Shown here piece by piece: positions 33,147 to 46,000 of a DNA stretch of 64,000 nucleotides (position 1 is the stretch's first letter; each line of letters starts with the position of its first letter). The DNA is from Leptasterias polaris (Eukaryota; Echinodermata; Asteroidea; Forcipulatida; Asteriidae). A program made the position numbers and the translations under genes. Under the pieces are notes generated by a model. It was not told where the DNA came from and made no database searches. It was given only the letters and a program-made list of their open reading frames with translations. The DNA lies in the NCBI GenBank assembly GCA_037783415.1, contig JAZGTN010000148.1:558001-622000 (forward strand), written 5' to 3'.

Positions 33147-33630
33147 GGGGCGCACCACACCAAATAAGCCAGAATTAATGCGCCAAGCTACTTATCATAA
33201 TTTGTAAACCCACAACTTATTTTTAATTACAACGTTTTGGGGGTCATGCAATTAATAGATTGTGTAAATATAATAATCTATCACAACCTGGGGGTTCTGT
33301 GCTTCAACCTTTGAGGAGACTTGATAAATTTAGGCGTTAAAGTTGGCCCTATTTGAACGGGAAAGTGGAGAAGTGCTTCACGAAAACTGGCAGCAAGTCG
33401 GTTTTGGAAAAAAACAAATTTTCGCGTTTTTTTCTTCTGGGGTAGTTAGCAAAAATTCCAAACGGCTGACCTGGCAAAAATTGAAAAGAATTCTAAAGTT
33501 CAGTCGTCCGAAAATATGTTTGATTGGTTTTCAAGAGGCTGAGAGACTTACACGATTTTTTGAGTATTTTTGAATATTTATCATTTAGCATTGGTTCCTA
33601 TGGGAGTTTATTTAGTGTGGTGCGCCCCCA
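33147..33630. mobile_element. 484-bp TIR element in the fold-back right arm
   Basis: The left end ggggcgcaccacaccaaata and the inverted right end gggggcgcaccacactaaat match over about 21 bp. It splits a sequence that is continuous in the left arm (tatcacttccgggggtaaag near 29669-29688). The target duplication cannot be fixed because the site is itself a G run. There is no meaningful open frame. Confidence 0.8.
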
Positions 33631-33697
33631 GAAGTGATAGAAATATTTGAGAGCGCCCTCACTCGGTCAAAAATATGGCGCATTTAAGCTTACTATG

Positions 33698-34707
33698 GAA
33701 TATTGACGTCATTTGAGAACAATTTGTTAGAAAATAGGGAATTCTTGAAAGTGTTTTGCCAAAGTGTTGACAAATTAATTCACAATTATATTTTGTTATT
33801 TATATTATGTGATAGATCAATTGCTTTATAAACAATTAAAACGAATATTGCTTTTACCTTTGTGGTTAAACATAACGATTCGAACGTATATCGAATATCA
33901 TTACATTGTTGAAGTTGCAATTCGTTTTTAAACAAGACATCTACTTTTTACCTTTCGTAAGGGGTACGGTAGTCTGGTATTTAACAAACCATGCAGTGCA
34001 AAATATCTCTTCGTTTATTCCATGTAATCATTTGACTGGTGCAAGCTGTGTTGGACAGAATTTGGGGGTGTTTTTCGTTGTTTATTGTAGACTGACGGTT
34101 AAGTAGTGTTGAGATAAATATATATTCAACTTTCACAAAATCGTCTTATTTAATAATTAGGTGGAAGCAACAGTTGATAAAAACGAAGACTCATCTGTGA
34201 GTTTTGCAGCCACAACTAGTAAATGTTGTACATTAAACTTAAATATGTATCTATTTGTCCTCCGATAAACGTAACTGCTTCAGGGAATTAGTCATACTGT
34301 TCGACATAATTATGAACAGTTTGTAGTCAGGAATAAGATGCATTTTTGTCAAATTTCCCGTACTAAAATCACTAACTTAAGCATTTGCAATAATAAATAA
34401 GCAACCAAACACTTTTGTATAGGCAGCGTACGGTGGGGAAAGGGCTGCATGGGTATATACTTTATATTTATCAAGTTCTTTGTGTACATCTGTGCAATGT
34501 AATCAGTATTAACTTATTCGTGTAAAAATAATACTAAGAAAATTGGGTTTGAAATTGTTCTAGTTTATGTAAATAAAAACGTCAAAACAAGTGATGTCAT
34601 GTGAAATCAGTGGGCCAACTTGCTTTTCGATTAATATGTATTTTGTTCCTTTCTATGCAAGTAATTTGTTCCAACTTAAATCAAGACAATCTTGTGAATG
34701 TAAACAA
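33698..34707. other. A+T-rich spacer before the satellite, nothing recognised
   Basis: I see no coding exon, repeat or element. The frame at 33906-34106 lacks coding character. This is the last unique sequence before the satellite array, so it is a usable anchor for checking where the array begins. Confidence 0.45.
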
Positions 34708-35860
34708 ATACTGGTTCATTCTATGAGTGATCGGAGATGAACAAAATTCAAACCCCTCAAAACGATCTGAGATTGATTCTGTAGGCCTACTAAGAAAAAA
34801 TAGTGTTCTGAACGTTCTGGTTCAATCTAAGCGTAATCGGAGATAAACAAATTTCGAACCCCTCAAAACGATCTGAGATTGATTCTGTATACTAAGAAAC
34901 GATACTGTGCTGAAGATACTGGCTCAATCTAAGCGTAATCGGAGATGAAAAAAATTCAAAACGCTCCGAGATTGATTCTGTACTAAGAAACAACGGTGTT
35001 CTGAAGATACTGGTTCAATCTAAGCGTACAATCAGAGATGAAACAAATTCAAACCCCTCAAAACACGGTGAGATTAATTCTTTACTAAGAAACAACGGTG
35101 TTCTGAAGATAGGCCTACTGGTTCAATCTAAGCGTAATAGGAGATGAACAAATTCCAAAAACCTCAAAACGATCTGAGATTGATTCTGCACTAAGAAACG
35201 ATACTGTGCTGAAGATACTGGCTCAATCTAATGAAAAAAATTCAAACTCCTCAAAACGCTCTCAGATTAATTCTGTACTAAGAAACAACAGTGTTGCGAC
35301 CGTTCTGGTTGAATCTAAGCGCGATCGGAGATGAAAAAAAATAAAACTCCTCAAAACGCTCTTAGATTAAATCTGTACTAAGAAACTACAGTGTCTGGAC
35401 CGTACTGGTTGAATCTAAGCGCGATCGGAGATGAAAAAAAATAAAATACCTCAAAACTCCTGTAAACCTGTAAGCCACCAGATGTCAATACACTTTCCAG
35501 GTTAAAAAGAACACAACATCCTTTGAGTCACAAAACCAGGTCACAAAACCACAAAGACATCACAAGCAAAGTGGCTAGTGAAGCAAGAGTATTACAAACT
35601 AAAACAATTGTATAACAATCTGCACAGGATTAACCGCAAGGATACCACACAGCCAGCTTGTCTTTTGAGTGAATCTAAGCGCGATCGGAGATGAAAAAAA
35701 ATAAAACTCCTCAAAACGCTCTTAGATTAATTCTGTACTAAGAAACTACAGAGTTGTGACCGTTCTGGTTGAATCTAAGCGCGATCGGAGATGAAAAAAG
35801 ATAAAACTCCTCAAAATGCGCTGAGATTAATTCTTTAATAAGAAACAAGGGTGTTCTGAA
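34708..35860. repeat. divergent edge monomers of the 100-bp satellite
   Basis: The first ten or so units differ from the core consensus and from each other: ggttcaatctaagcgtaatc instead of ggttgattctgagcg, gatctgagattgattctgta instead of gcgctgagattaattcttta, and variable lengths. Units from 35.8 kb on quickly approach the core form. Such a decayed edge beside a uniform interior is the expected result of homogenisation by unequal exchange. Confidence 0.88.
35459..35669. other. non-satellite insertion between edge monomers
   Basis: About 210 bases (tgtaaacctgtaagccacc ... ccagcttgtcttttgag) interrupt the edge monomers. The satellite stops after acctcaaaactcc and resumes with tgaatctaagcgcgatcgg. 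It has no terminal inverted repeats or tail that I can see, so its origin is unknown; it may be another element fragment or a captured piece of flanking DNA. Confidence 0.6.
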
Positions 35861-36481
35861 CAAACTGGTTGATTCTGAGCCTGATCGGAGACGAAAAAAA
35901 TTCAAACCCCTCAAAACACGCTGAGATTAATTCTTTACTAAGAAACATGGGTGTACTGAACAAACTGGTTGATTCTGAGCGTATTCTGAGACGAAAAAAA
36001 TTCAAACCCCTCAAAACACGCTGAGATGAATTTTTTAATAAGAAACAAGGGTGTACTGAACAAACTGGTTGATTCTGAGCGTATTCTGAGACGAAAAAAA
36101 TTCAAACCCCTCAGAATGCGCTGAGATTAATTCTTTACTAAGAAACATGGGTGTACTGAACAAACTGGTTGATTCTGAGCGTGATCGGAGACGAAAAAAA
36201 TTCAAACCCCTCAGAATGCGCTGAGATTAATTCTTTACTAAGAAACATGGGTGTACTGAACAAACTGGTTGATTCTGAGCGTATTCTGAGACGAAAAAAA
36301 TTCAAACCCCTCAAAACGCGCTGAGATGAATTTTTTAATAAGAAACAAGGGTGTACTGAACAAACTGGTTGATTCTGAGCGTATTCTGAGACGAAAAAAA
36401 TTCAAACCCCTCAGAATGCGCTGAGATTAATTCTTTACTAAGAAACATGGGTGTACTGAACAAACTGGTTGATTCTGAGCG

Positions 36482-39400
36482 TGATCGGAGACGAAAAAAA
36501 TTCAAACCCCTCAGAATGCGCTGAGATTAATTCTTTACTAAGAAACATGGGTGTACTGAACAAACTGGTTGATTCTGAGCGTATTCTGAGACGAAAAAAA
36601 TTCAAACCCCTCAGAATGCGCTGAGATTAATTCTTTACTAAGAAACAAGGGTGTACTGAACAAACTGGTTGATTCTGAGCGTATTCTGAGACGAAAAAAA
36701 TTCAAACCCCTCAGAATGCGCTGAGATGAATTTTATAATAAGAAACAAGGGTGTACTGAACAAACTGGTTGATTCTGAGCGTGATCGGAGACGAAAAAAA
36801 TTCAAACCCCTTAAAACGCGTTGAGATTAATTCTTTACTAAGAAACAAGGGTGTACTGAACAAACTGGTTGATTCTGAGCGTATTCTGAGACGAAAAAAA
36901 TTCAAACCCCTCAGAATGCGCTGAGATTAATTCTTTACTAAGAAACATGGGTGTACTGAACAAACTGGTTGATTCTGAGCGTATTCTGAGACGAAAAAAA
37001 TTCAAACCCCTCAAAACGCGCTGAGATTAATTCTTTACTAAGAAACATGGGTGTACTGAACAAACTGGTTGATTCTGAGCGTATTCTGAGACGAAAAAAA
37101 TTCAAACCCCTCAAAACGCGCTGAGATTAATTCTTTACTAAGAAACAAGGGTGTACTGAACAAACTGGTTGATTCTGAGCGTATTCTGAGACGAAAAAAA
37201 TGCAAACCCCTCAGAATGCGCTGAGATTAATTCTTTACTAAGAAACATGGGTGTACTGAACAAACTGGTTGATTCTGAGCGTATTCTGAGACGAAAAAAA
37301 TTCAAACCCCTCAGAATGCGCTGAGATTAATTCTTTACTAAGAAACATGGGTGTACTGAACAAACTGGTTGATTCTGAGCGTATTCTGAGACGAAAAAAA
37401 TTCAAACCCCTCAAAACGCGCTGAGATTAATTCTTTACTAAGAAACATGGGTGTACTGAACAAACTGGTTGATTCTGAGCGTATTCTGAGACGAAAAAAT
37501 TCAAACCCCTCAGAATGCGCTGAGATTAATTCTTTACTAAGAAACATGGGTGTACTGAACAAACTGGTTGATTCTGAGCGTGATCGGAGACGAAAAAAAT
37601 TCAAACCCCTTAGAATGCGCTGAGATTAATTCTTTACTAAGAAACATGGGTGTACTGAACAAACTGGTTGATTCTGAGCGTATTCTGAGACGAAAAAAAT
37701 TCAAACCCCTCAAAACACGCTGAGATGAATTTTTTAATAAGAAACAAGGGTGTACTGAACAAACTGGTTGATTCTGAGCGTATTCTGAGACGAAAAAAAT
37801 TCAAACCCCTCAGAATGCGCTGAGATGAATTTTTTAATAAGAAACAAGGGTGTACTGAACAAACTGGTTGATTCTGAGCGTGATCGGAGACGAAAAAAAT
37901 TCAAACCCCTTAAAACGCGTTGAGATTAATTCTTTACTAAGAAACAAGGGTGTACTGAACAAACTGGTTGATTCTGAGCGTATTCTGAGACGAAAAAAAT
38001 TCAAACCCCTCAAAACACGCTGAGATTAATTCTTTACTAAGAAACATGGGTGTACTGAACAAACTGGTTGATTCTGAGCGTATTCTGAGACGAAAAAAAT
38101 TCAAACCCCTCAAAACACGCTGAGATGAATTTTTTAATAAGAAACAAGGGTGTACTGAACAAACTGGTTGATTCTGAGCGTATTCTGAGACGAAAAAAAT
38201 TCAAACCCCTCAGAATGCGCTGAGATTAATTCTTTACTAAGAAACATGGGTGTACTGAACAAACTGGTTGATTCTGAGCGTATTCTGAGACGAAAAAAAT
38301 TCAAACCCCTCAAAACGCGCTGAGATGAATTTTTTAATAAGAAACAAGGGTGTACTGAACAAACTGGTTGATTCTGAGCGTATTCTGAGACGAAAAAAAT
38401 TCAAACCCCTCAGAATGCGCTGAGATTAATTCTTTACTAAGAAACATGGGTGTACTGAACAAACTGGTTGATTCTGAGCGTGATCGGAGACGAAAAAAAT
38501 TCAAACCCCTCAGAATGCGCTGAGATTAATTCTTTACTAAGAAACATGGGTGTACTGAACAAACTGGTTGATTCTGAGCGTATTCTGAGACGAAAAAAAT
38601 TCAAACCCCTCAGAATGCGCTGAGATTAATTCTTTACTAAGAAACAAGGGTGTACTGAACAAACTGGTTGATTCTGAGCGTATTCTGAGACGAACAAAAT
38701 TCAAACCCCTCAGAATGCGCTGAGATGAATTTTTTAATAAGAAACAAGGGTGTACTGAACAAACTGGTTGATTCTGAGCGTGATCGGAGACGAAAAAAAT
38801 TCAAACCCCTTAAAACGCGTTGAGATTAATTCTTTACTAAGAAACAAGGGTGTACTGAACAAACTGGTTGATTCTGAGCGTATTCTGAGACGAAAAAAAT
38901 TCAAACCCCTCAGAATGCGCTGAGATTAATTCTTTACTAAGAAACATGGGTGTACTGAACAAACTGGTTGATTCTGAGCGTATTCTGAGACGAAAAAAAT
39001 TCAAACCCCTCAAAACGCGCTGAGATTAATTCTTTACTAAGAAACATGGGTGTACTGAACAAACTGGTTGATTCTGAGCGTATTCTGAGACGAAAAAAAT
39101 TCAAACCCCTCAAAACACGCTGAGATGAATTTTTTAATAAGAAACAAGGGTGTACTGAACAAACTGGTTGATTCTGAGCGTATTCTGAGACGAAAAAAAT
39201 TCAAACCCCTCAGAATGCGCTGAGATTAATTCTTTACTAAGAAACATGGGTGTACTGAACAAACTGGTTGATTCTGAGCGTGATCGGAGACGAAAAAAAT
39301 TCAAACCCCTCAGAATGCGCTGAGATTAATTCTTTACTAAGAAACATGGGTGTACTGAACAAACTGGTTGATTCTGAGCGTATTCTGAGACGAAAAAAAT

Positions 39401-42400
39401 TCAAACCCCTCAGAATGCGCTGAGATTAATTCTTTACTAAGAAACAAGGGTGTACTGAACAAACTGGTTGATTCTGAGCGTATTCTGAGACGAAAAAAAT
39501 TCAAACCCCTCAGAATGCGCTGAGATGAATTTTTTAATAAGAAACAAGGGTGTACTGAACAAACTGGTTGATTCTGAGCGTGATCGGAGACGAAAAAAAT
39601 TCAAACCCCTTAAAACGCGTTGAGATTAATTCTTTACTAAGAAACAAGGGTGTACTGAACAAACTGGTTGATTCTGAGCGTATTCTGAGACGAACAAAAT
39701 TCAAACCCCTCAGAATGCGCTGAGATGAATTTTTTAATAAGAAACAAGGGTGTACTGAACAAACTGGTTGATTCTGAGCGTGATCGGAGACGAAAAAAAT
39801 TCAAACCCCTCAGAATGCGCTGAGATTAATTCTTTACTAAGAAACATGGGTGTACTGAACAAACTGGTTGATTCTGAGCGTATTCTGAGACGAAAAAAAT
39901 TCAAACCCCTCAGAATGCGCTGAGATTAATTCTTTACTAAGAAACAAGGGTGTACTGAACAAACTGGTTGATTCTGAGCGTATTCTGAGACGAAAAAAAT
40001 TCAAACCCCTCAGAATGCGCTGAGATGAATTTTATAATAAGAAACAAGGGTGTACTGAACAAACTGGTTGATTCTGAGCGTGATCGGAGACGAAAAAAAT
40101 TCAAACCCCTTAAAACGCGTTGAGATTAATTCTTTACTAAGAAACAAGGGTGTACTGAACAAACTGGTTGATTCTGAGCGTATTCTGAGACGAAAAAAAT
40201 TCAAACCCCTCAGAATGCGCTGAGATTAATTCTTTACTAAGAAACATGGGTGTACTGAACAAACTGGTTGATTCTGAGCGTATTCTGAGACGAAAAAAAT
40301 TCAAACCCCTCAAAACGCGCTGAGATTAATTCTTTACTAAGAAACATGGGTGTACTGAACAAACTGGTTGATTCTGAGCGTATTCTGAGACGAAAAAAAT
40401 TCAAACCCCTCAAAACGCGCTGAGATTAATTCTTTACTAAGAAACAAGGGTGTACTGAACAAACTGGTTGATTCTGAGCGTATTCTGAGACGAAAAAAAT
40501 GCAAACCCCTCAGAATGCGCTGAGATTAATTCTTTACTAAGAAACATGGGTGTACTGAACAAACTGGTTGATTCTGAGCGTATTCTGAGACGAAAAAAAT
40601 TCAAACCCCTCAGAATGCGCTGAGATTAATTCTTTACTAAGAAACATGGGTGTACTGAACAAACTGGTTGATTCTGAGCGTATTCTGAGACGAAAAAAAT
40701 TCAAACCCCTCAAAACGCGCTGAGATTAATTCTTTACTAAGAAACATGGGTGTACTGAACAAACTGGTTGATTCTGAGCGTATTCTGAGACGAAAAAATT
40801 CAAACCCCTCAGAATGCGCTGAGATTAATTCTTTACTAAGAAACATGGGTGTACTGAACAAACTGGTTGATTCTGAGCGTGATCGGAGACGAAAAAAATT
40901 CAAACCCCTTAGAATGCGCTGAGATTAATTCTTTACTAAGAAACATGGGTGTACTGAACAAACTGGTTGATTCTGAGCGTATTCTGAGACGAAAAAAATT
41001 CAAACCCCTCAAAACACGCTGAGATGAATTTTTTAATAAGAAACAAGGGTGTACTGAACAAACTGGTTGATTCTGAGCGTATTCTGAGACGAAAAAAATT
41101 CAAACCCCTCAGAATGCGCTGAGATGAATTTTTTAATAAGAAACAAGGGTGTACTGAACAAACTGGTTGATTCTGAGCGTGATCGGAGACGAAAAAAATT
41201 CAAACCCCTTAAAACGCGTTGAGATTAATTCTTTACTAAGAAACAAGGGTGTACTGAACAAACTGGTTGATTCTGAGCGTATTCTGAGACGAAAAAAATT
41301 CAAACCCCTCAAAACACGCTGAGATTAATTCTTTACTAAGAAACATGGGTGTACTGAACAAACTGGTTGATTCTGAGCGTATTCTGAGACGAAAAAAATT
41401 CAAACCCCTCAAAACACGCTGAGATGAATTTTTTAATAAGAAACAAGGGTGTACTGAACAAACTGGTTGATTCTGAGCGTATTCTGAGACGAAAAAAATT
41501 CAAACCCCTCAGAATGCGCTGAGATTAATTCTTTACTAAGAAACATGGGTGTACTGAACAAACTGGTTGATTCTGAGCGTATTCTGAGACGAAAAAAATT
41601 CAAACCCCTCAAAACGCGCTGAGATGAATTTTTTAATAAGAAACAAGGGTGTACTGAACAAACTGGTTGATTCTGAGCGTATTCTGAGACGAAAAAAATT
41701 CAAACCCCTCAGAATGCGCTGAGATTAATTCTTTACTAAGAAACATGGGTGTACTGAACAAACTGGTTGATTCTGAGCGTGATCGGAGACGAAAAAAATT
41801 CAAACCCCTCAGAATGCGCTGAGATTAATTCTTTACTAAGAAACATGGGTGTACTGAACAAACTGGTTGATTCTGAGCGTATTCTGAGACGAAAAAAATT
41901 CAAACCCCTCAGAATGCGCTGAGATTAATTCTTTACTAAGAAACAAGGGTGTACTGAACAAACTGGTTGATTCTGAGCGTATTCTGAGACGAACAAAATT
42001 CAAACCCCTCAGAATGCGCTGAGATGAATTTTTTAATAAGAAACAAGGGTGTACTGAACAAACTGGTTGATTCTGAGCGTGATCGGAGACGAAAAAAATT
42101 CAAACCCCTTAAAACGCGTTGAGATTAATTCTTTACTAAGAAACAAGGGTGTACTGAACAAACTGGTTGATTCTGAGCGTATTCTGAGACGAAAAAAATT
42201 CAAACCCCTCAGAATGCGCTGAGATTAATTCTTTACTAAGAAACATGGGTGTACTGAACAAACTGGTTGATTCTGAGCGTATTCTGAGACGAAAAAAATT
42301 CAAACCCCTCAAAACGCGCTGAGATTAATTCTTTACTAAGAAACATGGGTGTACTGAACAAACTGGTTGATTCTGAGCGTATTCTGAGACGAAAAAAATT

Positions 42401-43080
42401 CAAACCCCTCAAAACACGCTGAGATGAATTTTTTAATAAGAAACAAGGGTGTACTGAACAAACTGGTTGATTCTGAGCGTATTCTGAGACGAAAAAAATT
42501 CAAACCCCTCAGAATGCGCTGAGATTAATTCTTTACTAAGAAACATGGGTGTACTGAACAAACTGGTTGATTCTGAGCGTGATCGGAGACGAAAAAAATT
42601 CAAACCCCTCAGAATGCGCTGAGATTAATTCTTTACTAAGAAACATGGGTGTACTGAACAAACTGGTTGATTCTGAGCGTATTCTGAGACGAAAAAAATT
42701 CAAACCCCTCAGAATGCGCTGAGATTAATTCTTTACTAAGAAACAAGGGTGTACTGAACAAACTGGTTGATTCTGAGCGTATTCTGAGACGAAAAAAATT
42801 CAAACCCCTCAGAATGCGCTGAGATGAATTTTTTAATAAGAAACAAGGGTGTACTGAACAAACTGGTTGATTCTGAGCGTGATCGGAGACGAAAAAAATT
42901 CAAACCCCTTAAAACGCGTTGAGATTAATTCTTTACTAAGAAACAAGGGTGTACTGAACAAACTGGTTGATTCTGAGCGTATTCTGAGACGAACAAAATT
43001 CAAACCCCTCAGAATGCGCTGAGATGAATTTTTTAATAAGAAACAAGGGTGTACTGAACAAACTGGTTGATTCTGAGCGT
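36482..43080. repeat. 3299-bp higher-order repeat, two tandem copies
   Basis: Marker variants recur exactly 3299 bases apart: the aaaatgcaaacc variant at 37201 and 40500, the shortened gaaaaaattc at 37500 and 40799, and cgaacaaaat at 38691/41990 and 39691/42990. Copy 1 is about 36482-39780 and copy 2 about 39781-43080. The 3299 and not 3300 length reflects the same one-base A deletion in both, so they share a recent ancestor of 33 monomers. Confidence 0.92.
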
Positions 43081-46000
43081 GATCGGAGACGAAAAAAATT
43101 CAAACCCCTTAAAACGCGTTGAGATTAATTCTTTACTAAGAAACAAGGGTGTACTGAACAAACTGGTTGATTCTGAGCGTATTCTGAGACGAAAAAAATT
43201 CAAACCCCTCAGAATGCGCTGAGATTAATTCTTTACTAAGAAACATGGGTGTACTGAACAAACTGGTTGATTCTGAGCGTATTCTGAGACGAAAAAAATT
43301 CAAACCCCTCAAAACGCGCTGAGATTAATTCTTTACTAAGAAACATGGGTGTACTGAACAAACTGGTTGATTCTGAGCGTATTCTGAGACGAAAAAAATT
43401 CAAACCCCTCAAAACACGCTGAGATGAATTTTTTAATAAGAAACAAGGGTGTACTGAACAAACTGGTTGATTTTGAGCGTATTCTGAGACGAAAAAAATT
43501 CAAACCCCTCAGAATGCGCTGAGATTAATTCTTTACTAAGAAACATGGGTGTACTGAACAAACTGGTGATTCTGAGCGTGATCGGAGACGAAAAAAATTC
43601 AAACCCCTCAGAATGCGCTGAGATTAATTCTTTACTAAGAAACATGGGTGTACTGAACAAACTGGTTGATTCTGAGCGTATTCTGAGACGAAAAAAATTC
43701 AAACCCCTCAGAATGCGCTGAGATTAATTCTTTACTAAGAAACAAGGGTGTACTGAACAAACTGGTTGATTCTGAGCGTATTCTGAGACGAAAAAAATTC
43801 AAACCCCTCAGAATGCGCTGAGATGAATTTTTTAATAAGAAACAAGGGTGTACTGAACAAACTGGTTGATTCTGAGCGTGATCGGAGACGAAAAAAATTC
43901 AAACCCCTTAAAACGCGTTGAGATTAATTCTTTACTAAGAAACATGGGTGTACTGAACAAACTGGTTGATTCTGAGCGTATTCTGAGACGAAAAAAATTC
44001 AAACCCCTCACAACGCGCTGAGATTAATTCTTTACTAAGAAACATGGGTGTACTGAACAAACTGGTTGATTCTGAGCGTATTCTGAGACGAAAAAAATTC
44101 AAACCCCTCAAAACGCGCTGAGATTAATTCTTTACTAAGAAACAAGGGTGTACTGAACAAACTGGTTGATTCTGAGCGTATTCTGAGACGAAAAAAATTC
44201 AAACCCCTCAAAACGCGCTGAGATTAATTCTTTACTAAGAAACATGGGTGTACTGAACAAACTGGTTGATTCTGAGCGTATTCTGAGACGAAAAAAATTC
44301 AAACCCCTCAGAATGCGCTGAGATTAATTCTTTACTAAGAAACAAGGGTGTACTGAACAAACTGGTTGATTCTGAGCGTATTCTGAGACGAAAAAAATTC
44401 AAACCCCTCAGAATGCGCTGAGATGAATTTTTTAATAAGAAACAAGGGTGTACTGAACAAACTGGTTGATTCTGAGCGTGATCGGAGACGAAAAAAATTC
44501 AAACCCCTTAAAACGCGTTGAGATTAATTCTTTACTAAGAAACAAGGGTGTACTGAACAAACTGGTTGATTCTGAGCGTATTCTGAGACGAAAAAAATTC
44601 AAACCCCTCAGAATGCGCTGAGATTAATTCTTTAATAAGAAACAAGGGTGTACTGAACAAACTGGTTGATTCTGAGCGTATTCTGAGACGAAAAAAATTC
44701 AAACCCCTCAGAATGCGCTGAGATTAATTCTTTACTAAGAAACAAGGGTGTACTGAACAAACTGGTTGATTCTGAGCGTATTCTGAGACGAAAAAAATTC
44801 AAACCCCTCAGAATGCGCTGAGATGAATTTTTTAATAAGAAACAAGGGTGTACTGAACAAACTGGTTGATTCTGAGCGTATTCTGAGACGAAAAAAATTC
44901 AAACCCCTCAGAATGCGCTGAGATGAATTTTTTAATAAGAAACAAGGGTGTACTGAACAAACTGGTTGATTCTGAGCGTGATCGGAGACGAAAAAAATTC
45001 AAACCCCTTAAAACGCGTTGAGATTAATTCTTTACTAAGAAACATGGGTGTACTGAACAAACTGGTTGATTCTGAGCGTATTCTGAGACGAAAAAAATTC
45101 AAACCCCTCACAACGCGCTGAGATTAATTCTTTACTAAGAAACATGGGTGTACTGAACAAACTGGTTGATTCTGAGCGTATTCTGAGACGAAAAAAATTC
45201 AAACCCCTCAAAACGCGCTGAGATTAATTCTTTACTAAGAAACAAGGGTGTACTGAACAAACTGGTTGATTCTGAGCGTATTCTGAGACGAAAAAAATTC
45301 AAACCCCTCAAAACGCGCTGAGATTAATTCTTTACTAAGAAACATGGGTGTACTGAACAAACTGGTTGATTCTGAGCGTATTCTGAGACGAAAAAAATTC
45401 AAACCCCTCAGAATGCGCTGAGATTAATTCTTTACTAAGAAACAAGGGTGTACTGAACAAACTGGTTGATTCTGAGCGTATTCTGAGACGAAAAAAATTC
45501 AAACCCCTCAGAATGCGCTGAGATGAATTTTTTAATAAGAAACAAGGGTGTACTGAACAAACTGGTTGATTCTGAGCGTGATCGGAGACGAAAAAAATTC
45601 AAACCCCTTAAAACGCGTTGAGATTAATTCTTTACTAAGAAACAAGGGTGTACTGAACAAACTGGTTGATTCTGAGCGTATTCTGAGACGAAAAAAATTC
45701 AAACCCCTCAGAATGCGCTGAGATTAATTCTTTACTAAGAAACATGGGTGTACTGAACAAACTGGTTGATTCTGAGCGTATTCTGAGACGAAAAAAATTC
45801 AAACCCCTAAAAACGCGCTGAGATTAATTCTTTACTAAGAAACATGGGTGTACTGAACAAACTGGTTGATTCTGAGCGTATTCTGAGACGAAAAAAATTC
45901 AAACCCCTCAAAACGCGCTGAGATTAATTCTTTACTAAGAAACAAGGGTGTACTGAACAAACTGGTTGATTCTGAGCGTATTCTGAGACGAAAAAAATTC

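Larger units (their letters stand above)
29603..33697. mobile_element. 4.1-kb fold-back element with nested insertions
   Basis: The left arm (about 29603-29910 plus 30158-30215) reappears inverted in three pieces on the right (30557-30663, 32474-33146 and 33631-33697). Matching words include gaccgcgtgagggcgctctc against its complement near 33650-33670, gcgattatcgtctgctc against 33115-33132, and tgtgttccagtctttaactg against 32476-32495. Taking out the four insertions inside the right arm and the one in the left arm leaves two inverted arms of about 350 bp around a spacer of about 340 bp (30216-30556) that includes a C23 run. No transposase is visible. It is a composite of dead, non-autonomous elements. 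Confidence 0.75.
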
